This document shows positions 57,195-64,000 of a stretch of 64,000 nucleotides of DNA, in pieces (the first letter of the stretch is position 1; each line of letters opens with the position of its first letter). Source of the stretch: Pseudobutyrivibrio sp. 49 (GTDB taxonomy: Bacteria > Bacillota > Clostridia > Lachnospirales > Lachnospiraceae). The position numbers and the translations under genes are program-made. The notes below the pieces were generated by a model that searched no databases, was not told the origin of the DNA, and saw only the letters and a list, made by a program, of their open reading frames with translations. Location of the stretch: assembly GCF_900100545.1 (NCBI RefSeq), contig NZ_FNDP01000001.1, positions 163,115 through 227,114 on the forward strand, read 5' to 3'.

Positions 57195-58781
57195 ATGTGT
57201 TCAATTATGGCTTTAAGCAAATGCCACGTTGAAATGAAAGATTTCGAAGCGGCATTCTCTAAAACAGTGTCTAGAGGACCAGATATGCAAAAGGTGATAC
57301 GCATAAACGATTCGGTCCTGGGATTCCAAAGATTATCAATCATGGGCCTTACAGAAGCAGGAATGCAGCCCTTCGAACTGGATGGTAATTATGTAATCTG
57401 CAACGGTGAGCTATACGGGTTCAAGCCAGTAAGAGAAGAGTTAAAAGCAGACGGTTACAAATTCTTAAGCGACAGTGATTGCGAAATCATCTTACCGATG
57501 TATCGCAAATACGGTACAGCAATGTTTGAAAAGCTGGATGCAGAATTTGCAATGGTTATCTACGATAAAGCTGAAGACGATTTGGTAGCAGCAAGAGATC
57601 CAATCGGAATCAGACCTTTGTTCTACGGATATGACAAAGCAGGTTCGATAATGTTTGCTTCTGAGGCAAAGAACTTAATAGGTCTTACAGAAGAGGTTAA
57701 ACCATTTCCACCTGGACATTATTACAAAGCTGGAAAGTTTGTATGCTACAGAGATTTGGCAAAGCGCAAGCCTTACAGTAAGGATGGTGTTGAACAGGCT
57801 TCAGCAAAGATTAAAGAGCTTCTGGTGGCAGGAATTGAAAAGAGACTTGATGCAGATGCACCAGTTGGTTTCCTTCTTTCCGGAGGACTTGATTCATCAC
57901 TTGTTTGTGCAGTAGCACAAAAGATGATGGATAAACCAATCAAAACCTTTGCAATTGGAATGAATGAAGATGCAATCGATTTAAAGTATGCAAAAGAGGT
58001 TGCTGATTACATCGGATCAGAGCATCACGAGATAATCATCAATAAGGATATTGTTCTTGAATCTCTTGAAGAAGTTGTTGCAGCTCTTGGAACTTACGAC
58101 ATTACAACAATAAGAGCCAGCATGGGAATGTATCTTATTTGTAAAGGAATCAAAAAAGAGTTCCCAGAGGTTCGAGTACTTCTTACCGGTGAGATTTCAG
58201 ACGAGATTTTCGGATATAAATATACAGACTTTGCTCCTAATGCTGAAGAGTTTCAGCTTGAAGCAGAGAAGAGACTGAGAGAGCTTTATATGTACGATGT
58301 GCTTAGAGCTGACAGATGTATCTCAGTTCACTCAATGGAAGCAAGAGTTCCATTTGGAGATTTAGCCTTTGTGGATTATGTGATGAGCATTAATCCTGAA
58401 ATAAAGATGAATAAGTACAACAAAGGAAAATATTTATTAAGGCATGCCTTCGAGGGAGACGATTACCTGCCTTACGACATTCTCTTTAGAGAGAAAGCGG
58501 CATTTTCCGATGCAGTTGGACATTCAATGGTTTATTACTTAAAGGAGTATGCAAACAGTATTTATTCAGATAAAGACCTCGAGAATGCAAAACGTAAATA
58601 CGAATACAGAGCACCATTCACAAAGGAATCTCTCCTTTATAGAGATTTATTTGAAAAGTACTATCCAGGTCAGGCAGAAATGATTGTAGACTTCTGGATG
58701 CCAAATAAAAATTGGGAAGGATGCAACGTAAACGATCCATCCGCCCGAGTATTATCAAATTATGGAGCTAGTGGAATTTAA
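57195..58781 (+). CDS. asnB: Asparagine synthetase, glutamine-hydrolysing
   Basis: 528 residues. N-terminal class II amidotransferase with the nucleophile Cys2 (MCSIMAL) and NGELYG; C-terminal synthetase with PP-loop LLSGGLDSSLV. It makes asparagine from aspartate, glutamine and ATP. GGAAGG precedes the ATG at a slightly long distance. Sits between gltBD and glnN, 16 bases before glnN, so the two are likely co-transcribed and under the structured leader. Confidence 0.95.
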   Translation: MCSIMALSKCHVEMKDFEAAFSKTVSRGPDMQKVIRINDSVLGFQRLSIMGLTEAGMQPFELDGNYVICNGELYGFKPVREELKADGYKFLSDSDCEIILPMYRKYGTAMFEKLDAEFAMVIYDKAEDDLVAARDPIGIRPLFYGYDKAGSIMFASEAKNLIGLTEEVKPFPPGHYYKAGKFVCYRDLAKRKPYSKDGVEQASAKIKELLVAGIEKRLDADAPVGFLLSGGLDSSLVCAVAQKMMDKPIKTFAIGMNEDAIDLKYAKEVADYIGSEHHEIIINKDIVLESLEEVVAALGTYDITTIRASMGMYLICKGIKKEFPEVRVLLTGEISDEIFGYKYTDFAPNAEEFQLEAEKRLRELYMYDVLRADRCISVHSMEARVPFGDLAFVDYVMSINPEIKMNKYNKGKYLLRHAFEGDDYLPYDILFREKAAFSDAVGHSMVYYLKEYANSIYSDKDLENAKRKYEYRAPFTKESLLYRDLFEKYYPGQAEMIVDFWMPNKNWEGCNVNDPSARVLSNYGASGI

Positions 58782-58797
58782 AAGGAGGAATAATGAT

Positions 58798-60891
58798 ATG
58801 AGCAAGGTAACAGAGATTTTTGGAAGTAAAGTTTTCAATGATGAGACCATGAAAGAGCGTCTCCCTAAGGATGCTTACAAAGCCCTTAGAAATACTGTAG
58901 AGGAGGGACGTCCACTTGATAGAGAGCTTGCAAATGTAATTGCGCATGCTATGAAGGAATGGGCTATTGAGCTTGGTGCTACACACTTCACACATTGGTT
59001 CCAGCCAATGACAGGTGTAACAGCTGAGAAGCATGATTCATTTATTCAGCCAGAGGAAGGTGGAAAGGTTATTATGACTTTCTCAGGCAAGGAGCTTATT
59101 AAAGGCGAGCCTGATGCGTCTTCATTCCCATCAGGTGGACTTAGAGCTACGTTTGAGGCTAGAGGATATACAGCATGGGATCCTACAAGCTATGTATTCA
59201 TCAAGGATGATACACTTTGTATCCCTACAGCATTTTGCTCATACTCAGGTGAGGCGCTTGATAAGAAGACTCCACTTCTTCGCTCTATGGAGGCACTTGA
59301 TAAGTCAGCAGTTAGAATACTTAAGCTTTTCGGACACGACGAAGTAAAGAGAGTAATTACAACAGTTGGTCCGGAGCAGGAATATTTCCTTATTGATTCT
59401 GAGATGTATAACAAGCGTCCAGATTTAATATACACAGGCCGTACACTTTTCGGAGCAAAGCCTCCAAAGGGACAGGAGCTTGAGGATCACTATTTTGGAA
59501 CAATCAAGCCTAGAGTATCGGCTTTCATGAAAGAGTTAGACGAGGAGTTGTGGAAGCTGGGAGTTCTCGCAAAGACAAAGCATAACGAGGTTGCTCCAGC
59601 ACAGCACGAACTTGCACCAGTTTTCTCAACCACTAATATAGCAACTGATCATAACCAGCTCACCATGGAGATGATGAAGGTAGTGGCAGGTAGACATGGC
59701 ATGACTTGCCTGCTCCATGAGAAGCCATTCGCTGGTGTAAATGGTTCTGGTAAACACAACAACTGGTCTATTTCAACAGATACCGGAGTGAACCTGTTAG
59801 AACCAGGTGCTACTCCTTCCCAAAATGCCCAGTTCTTATTATTCCTCACAGCCGTGATCAAAGCTGTTGATGAGTATCAGGAGTTACTCCGTGTATCTGT
59901 TGCTTCTGCTGGAAATGATCACAGACTTGGTGCAAACGAGGCACCACCAGCAATCATCTCAATGTTCATCGGTGATGAGCTTGAGGCAATTGTAGAATCT
60001 ATTATAGATGGCAAGGATTATGCAGATATCAAGAAGAAAAAGATGTCAATCGGTGCTGCAGTAATCCCAAGCATTTCACAGGATACAACAGACAGAAACA
60101 GAACTTCTCCATTTGCCTTTACAGGTAATAAGTTTGAGTTTAGATCACTTGGTTCATCAGCATCTATTTCTGGACCAAATGTAATCTTAAATACAATCGT
60201 TGCAGAGGAGCTTGATAAATTCGCAGCAGAGCTTGAGAAGGCTAAGGACTTCGATAAGGCGCTTGATAAGCTTATCAAGAGAGAGCTTACAGCTCATAAG
60301 AGAATCATCTTCAATGGAAATGGTTACTCAGAGGAATGGGTAAAGGAAGCTGAAAAGAGAGGTCTTAAGAACCTTAAATCTACAGTAGATGCCCTTCCAG
60401 CTTTTGTAGACAAGAAGTCAATTGATGTATTTACAAAGCATGGAGTATTTACAGAGCAGGAAATCTTAAGCCGTTACGATATTCAGCTTGAGAACTACTA
60501 TAAGGTAATCGACATCGAGGCTCTTACCTTTGACTCAATGGTTAAGAAAGATATTATGGCTGCAGCTTCAGATTATCAGTACACACTTGCAGAGACACTT
60601 AATTCTAAGCTTGCTACAGGCCTTGACCTGGACTTTACAGTTGATAAGAAGCATCTTGAGAAGGCATCAAAGCTTTCAGCAGCTATGGACAAGAAGCTTG
60701 AGAAGCTGGAGAAGGATATCGAGAAAGGAAAGAAGCTTACTGATACATATGAGCTTGCTAAGTACCATCACGATGTAATCTTTGCTGATATGAATGATTT
60801 GAGAGAGGTTGTTGATGAGCTTGAGACAGTAGTACCAAGCGATATCTGGCCATATCCAACATATGGAGAAATCTTATATTCGGTTAAATAA
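58798..60891 (+). CDS. glnN: Glutamine synthetase type III
   Basis: 697 residues from ATG 58798 (AAAGGAGG upstream). Length and blocks such as HWFQPMTG, FPSGGLRATFEARGYTAWDP, KHNEVAPAQHELAPVF and NGSGKHNNWS are those of GlnN, the large class common in anaerobes. It makes glutamine from glutamate and ammonia. Follows asnB by 16 bases. A second, type I enzyme lies at the right end of the window. Confidence 0.96.
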   Translation: MSKVTEIFGSKVFNDETMKERLPKDAYKALRNTVEEGRPLDRELANVIAHAMKEWAIELGATHFTHWFQPMTGVTAEKHDSFIQPEEGGKVIMTFSGKELIKGEPDASSFPSGGLRATFEARGYTAWDPTSYVFIKDDTLCIPTAFCSYSGEALDKKTPLLRSMEALDKSAVRILKLFGHDEVKRVITTVGPEQEYFLIDSEMYNKRPDLIYTGRTLFGAKPPKGQELEDHYFGTIKPRVSAFMKELDEELWKLGVLAKTKHNEVAPAQHELAPVFSTTNIATDHNQLTMEMMKVVAGRHGMTCLLHEKPFAGVNGSGKHNNWSISTDTGVNLLEPGATPSQNAQFLLFLTAVIKAVDEYQELLRVSVASAGNDHRLGANEAPPAIISMFIGDELEAIVESIIDGKDYADIKKKKMSIGAAVIPSISQDTTDRNRTSPFAFTGNKFEFRSLGSSASISGPNVILNTIVAEELDKFAAELEKAKDFDKALDKLIKRELTAHKRIIFNGNGYSEEWVKEAEKRGLKNLKSTVDALPAFVDKKSIDVFTKHGVFTEQEILSRYDIQLENYYKVIDIEALTFDSMVKKDIMAAASDYQYTLAETLNSKLATGLDLDFTVDKKHLEKASKLSAAMDKKLEKLEKDIEKGKKLTDTYELAKYHHDVIFADMNDLREVVDELETVVPSDIWPYPTYGEILYSVK

Positions 60892-60900
60892 TTAGGGTGC

Positions 60901-60942
60901 AATGGGGCACAGTTTGGAGATACCAGACTGTGCCCCATTTTA
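60901..60942 (+). terminator. Hairpin between glnN and amt
   Basis: ATGGGGCACAGT (60902-60913) pairs with ACTGTGCCCCAT (60927-60938), inner TGG/CCA, loop about AGATA, then TTTTAAAT. A strong stem with a short T-run; partial termination is likely. Confidence 0.65.
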
Positions 60943-60968
60943 AATATATGATTTAGGAGGAAAGTATT

Positions 60969-62714
60969 ATGGAAGAGTATACTAGCATTTTATTTGGTGT
61001 GTGGTTCCTGATAGGTGCCGCATTGGTGTTCTGGATGCAGGCAGGTTTTGCGATGGTAGAGGCAGGCTTCACCAGAGCTAAGAACACAGGTAACATTATT
61101 ATGAAGAACCTTATGGACTTCTGTATTGGTACTGTAATGTTTATTTTCTTAGGTTTTGGTCTTATGTTTGGAGAGGATACACTCTTTGGCCTTGTAGGAA
61201 AACCAACTCTTGGAATTTTTACTGATTATGCAAGCTTTGACTGGAGCAATTTTGTATTTAACCTTGTGTTCTGTGCTACAACAGCAACAATTGTTTCAGG
61301 CGCTATGGCTGAGCGTACAAAGTTTGTTAGCTATTGTGTTTATTCAGGTGTTATTTCACTTGTAATTTACCCAATCGAAGCACATTGGATTTGGGGCGGC
61401 GGCTGGTTATCACAGCTTGGCTTCCATGACTTTGCTGGTTCTGCAGCAATCCACATGGTTGGTGGTATCTGTGCACTTATCGGAGCAAAGATTCTTGGAC
61501 CTCGTATTGGTAAGTTCTCAAGAGACAGCAAGGGACGTATTACAAAGGTAAATGCTTTCCCGGGACATAATATTGCACTTGGCGCACTTGGCGTATTTAT
61601 TCTTTGGCTTGGATGGTATGGATTTAACGGTGCTGCAGCTACATCCCTTGAGCAGTTAGCATCAATCTTTGTTACAATAACAATTGCTCCTGCAGTTGCA
61701 ACAGTAACAACAATGGTATTTACATGGCTTAAGTTTGGCAAGCCAGATGTTTCAATGTCACTTAACGCTTCACTTGCAGGTCTTGTAGCTATCACAGCTC
61801 CTTGCGATGTTACAGATGCATTTGGTGCTATGGTAATTGGTATTGTTTCAGGTTTCCTTGTAGTATTTGGCGTATGGCTTCTCGATTATAAGCTTCGTGT
61901 TGATGATCCAGTAGGAGCAGTAGCCGTTCATATGATGAATGGTATTTGGGGTACAATTGCAGTTGGTCTTTTTGCAACAACTTCAGCTCCAGCAAGTGAG
62001 CTCACAGGTCTTTTCTATGGGGGCGGTTTCAAATTACTTGGTATACAGTTACTTGGTGTTCTTACAGTAGGCGCATGGGCAGCAGTAACAATTACAATTA
62101 CATTCTCAGTAATTAAAGCAGTTATTGGTCTTCGTGCTTCAGCAGAAGAGGAGATTGTTGGTCTTGATAGAACAGAGCATGGTCTTCCAAGTGCATATTC
62201 AGGCTTTAACATGCTTGATGATGACTTTGATTCTGATGAATATGATGAGGAGACAGCAAGTCTTATTACAGAGACACTTGAGGCAGCAGGTCTTGCATCT
62301 CCTGAGGAGGCTATTGAGGTTGAGTACGCACCTTCACAGATTACAGCAGCAGGTCGCCCACGTATGACAAAGGTAGAAATCCTTTGCAAGGAGCGTAACC
62401 TTGAGAAGCTTAAGAATGCACTTCTTAAACTTGGTATTACTGGTATGACTGTTTCTCACGTAATGGGTTGTGGTGTTCAGAAGGGTGCTCCTGAGTACTA
62501 CAGAGGTGTTGCTTTAGAGCCATCACTTCTTCCTAAGATTCGTGTAGACGTAGTAGTTTGCAAGGTACCTGTTAAGGATGTTATTGAGACTGCTAAGAAG
62601 GTTCTTTACACTGGTCATATAGGTGATGGAAAAATCTTCGTTTATGACGTAGAGCAGGTTGTTAAGATTCGTACTGGTGAAGAGGATTTTGCAGCTTTAC
62701 AGGATGTAGAATAA
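60969..62714 (+). CDS. Ammonium transporter fused to a PII signal protein
   Basis: 581 residues. Residues 1 to about 390 are an Amt channel with eleven membrane segments (FWMQAGFAMVEAGFTRAKN, GAAIHMVGG-type and HMMNGIWGT blocks). An acidic linker follows, then from about 466 a full PII domain with a T-loop (GCGVQKGAPEYYRG, Tyr at the uridylylation position region) and B-loop TGHIGDGKIFV. PII normally plugs Amt when 2-oxoglutarate is low; here it is tethered. No separate glnK is seen. AGGAGG precedes the ATG. Confidence 0.95.
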   Translation: MEEYTSILFGVWFLIGAALVFWMQAGFAMVEAGFTRAKNTGNIIMKNLMDFCIGTVMFIFLGFGLMFGEDTLFGLVGKPTLGIFTDYASFDWSNFVFNLVFCATTATIVSGAMAERTKFVSYCVYSGVISLVIYPIEAHWIWGGGWLSQLGFHDFAGSAAIHMVGGICALIGAKILGPRIGKFSRDSKGRITKVNAFPGHNIALGALGVFILWLGWYGFNGAAATSLEQLASIFVTITIAPAVATVTTMVFTWLKFGKPDVSMSLNASLAGLVAITAPCDVTDAFGAMVIGIVSGFLVVFGVWLLDYKLRVDDPVGAVAVHMMNGIWGTIAVGLFATTSAPASELTGLFYGGGFKLLGIQLLGVLTVGAWAAVTITITFSVIKAVIGLRASAEEEIVGLDRTEHGLPSAYSGFNMLDDDFDSDEYDEETASLITETLEAAGLASPEEAIEVEYAPSQITAAGRPRMTKVEILCKERNLEKLKNALLKLGITGMTVSHVMGCGVQKGAPEYYRGVALEPSLLPKIRVDVVVCKVPVKDVIETAKKVLYTGHIGDGKIFVYDVEQVVKIRTGEEDFAALQDVE

Positions 62715-62750
62715 ATTTAAATTTAGAATAATAAAATGCTTTACAAAAGG

Positions 62751-62793
62751 ATACGCCTGTTGTAATCTAGATGAGTACAAAGGCGTATTTTTT
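62751..62793 (+). terminator. Terminator after amt
   Basis: ATACGCC (62751-62757) pairs with GGCGTAT (62782-62788), with further TTTGTA/TACAAA-type pairing and one bulge; loop contains AGATGAG; then TTTTTTG. It shares ACAAAGGCGT with the gltB and asnB leaders, here on the 3' arm. Confidence 0.8.
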
Positions 62794-62849
62794 GAGCAAT
62801 AGAAGGCTTAAAAAGTGCGCCATTTTTTATATCAAATTTAGGAGGGAAT

Positions 62850-64000
62850 ATGTCACAGTTTACAGTTGAAGATGTAATTGAGTTTGTTGAAGAAAATGAT
62901 GTTAAGTTTATTCGTTTAGCATTTTGCGATTTATATGGTATTCAGAAGAATATTTCTATTATGCCAGGAGAGCTTCGTTCCGCTTTTGAAAAAGGAATTA
63001 ATTTTGATTCCTTCCTTATTAATGGATATGAAAATATAGAGAACCAGGATTTATTCTTAAAGCCAGATTCTGACACTCTTCATATTTTACCTTGGCGTCC
63101 ACAGTCTGGACGAGTTGTTCGTTTATATTGTGATATTGTTCTTGCTGATGGCACTCCATTTGCATACGATTATCGCCATTTCCTTAAGGAGACCTTAAAG
63201 GAGTGTGAGGCAGAAGGCTTTAATACAAGAATGGGATTGAAGTCTGAGTTCTATCTTTTTAAGACTGATGAGGAGGACAATCCTACAAATATTCCTTTTG
63301 ATAATGGTAGTTATTTTGATGTTGCTCCTAATGATAAGGGAGAAAATATCAGAAGAGAAATTTGTCTTACTCTGGAGGAAATTGGTATCAAGCCACAGTC
63401 TTCTCACCATGAGAGAGGTCCAGGACAGAATGAGATAGATTTCATGCCAGATGATGTTCTTACTACAGCTGATAATTTTGTTACTTATAAAAATGTAGTT
63501 GAAAATATTGCAGCCAGAAATGGAGTGTACGCATCCTTTGATCCAATGCCACTTGAGGATAAGCCAGGAAATGGTCTTCATATAAAAATGGCAAATTATA
63601 AGAAGGGGGAGAATCTCCAAATAACAGACAAGGCCTTTTCAGAGAGCTTTATTGCAGGAATTCTCAACAGAATGAGAGATATCACGCTCTTCCTTAACTG
63701 TAGAAAAGATTCGTATAACCGTTTTGGAATTACAGAGGCGCCAAAGTATATTACCTGGTCTTCTCAGAATAATTCCAGACTTTTAAGAGTGCCTGAGATT
63801 AATGGACATAGTGAGCATTTCATTTTACGTTCACCGGATTCATGTATTAATCCATATCTTGCAAGTGCTATTGTGATTCAGGCAGGTTTGGCAGGTGTTA
63901 GAAATAAAGAGCAGCTACCACCACCTCTTGATATTAATTCAAGATTATTGACTGAGGATAGAACAGCTAATTTAGCAACTCTTCCTCTTACTATTGATGA
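62850..64000 (+). CDS. glnA: Glutamine synthetase type I, 3' end outside window
   Basis: The frame opens at ATG 62850 (GGAGGG upstream) and runs past base 64000, giving 383 of about 440 residues. Visible: N-terminal beta-grasp with FIRLAFCDLYGIQK, catalytic blocks HHERGPGQNEIDF and GNGLHIKM, the NNSRLLRVP and LRSPDSCINPYLA regions. It is the short class of Firmicutes GlnA. The signature residues are conserved enough for a true enzyme, but related gamma-glutamyl ligases cannot be excluded. Preceded by a hairpin and a possible weak GGC/GCC stem. Confidence 0.88.
   Translation, partial: MSQFTVEDVIEFVEENDVKFIRLAFCDLYGIQKNISIMPGELRSAFEKGINFDSFLINGYENIENQDLFLKPDSDTLHILPWRPQSGRVVRLYCDIVLADGTPFAYDYRHFLKETLKECEAEGFNTRMGLKSEFYLFKTDEEDNPTNIPFDNGSYFDVAPNDKGENIRREICLTLEEIGIKPQSSHHERGPGQNEIDFMPDDVLTTADNFVTYKNVVENIAARNGVYASFDPMPLEDKPGNGLHIKMANYKKGENLQITDKAFSESFIAGILNRMRDITLFLNCRKDSYNRFGITEAPKYITWSSQNNSRLLRVPEINGHSEHFILRSPDSCINPYLASAIVIQAGLAGVRNKEQLPPPLDINSRLLTEDRTANLATLPLTID

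Overview
The window reads as a chromosomal segment of a low-GC anaerobic Gram-positive of the Lachnospiraceae. The mix of fibrolytic GH5/GH9 enzymes with CBM2/CBM3 modules and proline-threonine linkers, an ATP-type PEP carboxykinase, GlnN-type glutamine synthetase and T-box control points to a rumen or gut fibre degrader such as Butyrivibrio or Pseudobutyrivibrio. The genus is inferred from gene content, not from a marker gene. Nothing looks like a prophage, plasmid or CRISPR array; I saw no rRNA or tRNA genes.

Layout. 1-5.4 kb: the end of a serine-rich-repeat (SRR) surface protein, a multipass membrane protein and Asp2 of the accessory Sec system, then a secreted transglutaminase-like protein on the other strand. 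5.5-9.2 kb: an ABC ATPase and its large FtsX-type permease. 9.3-15 kb: thrC; a convergent pair encoding a protein with MshEN-like repeats plus a CheX-like domain, and a CheY-like receiver; a small membrane protein; an OmpR/histidine-kinase pair. 15-15.6 kb: a gene-free stretch full of inverted and direct repeats. 15.6-19 kb: citrate synthase and PEP carboxykinase, divergent. 19-26 kb: a 6S RNA, a YihY protein, queA, pheST, a PilZ protein and lgt. 26.2-34.6 kb: a division and wall cluster (mraZ-rsmH-ftsL-pbp-mraY-ftsW-divIB-ftsZ) with a MraZ-box operator and no murD or murG. 34.6-35.5 kb: a voltage-gated-type K+ channel with a 55-residue membrane protein overlapping its start.

35.7-42.6 kb is a complete tryptophan operon behind a T-box with a UGG specifier, in the order trpD-C-FB-A-E-G with trpF and trpB fused. 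42.7-44.3 kb holds a membrane-anchored GH25 protein with SH3-like repeats. 44.7-50.8 kb is a three-enzyme cellulase cluster (GH5, GH9, GH5) that shares CBM2 modules and a 12-bp upstream motif. 50.8-64 kb is a nitrogen-assimilation block: gltB-gltD, asnB, glnN, an Amt-PII fusion and a truncated glnA. Several of these units begin or end with related intrinsic-terminator hairpins, and asnB has an additional long structured leader.

The most interesting points are the asnB leader RNA and the repeated nitrogen hairpins, the MshEN/CheX-CheY pair (a possible c-di-GMP input to a chemotaxis-like output), the SRR/Asp2 locus with an unusual C-terminal anchor, the shared motif upstream of the cellulases, and a cellulase whose signal peptide carries a lipobox.
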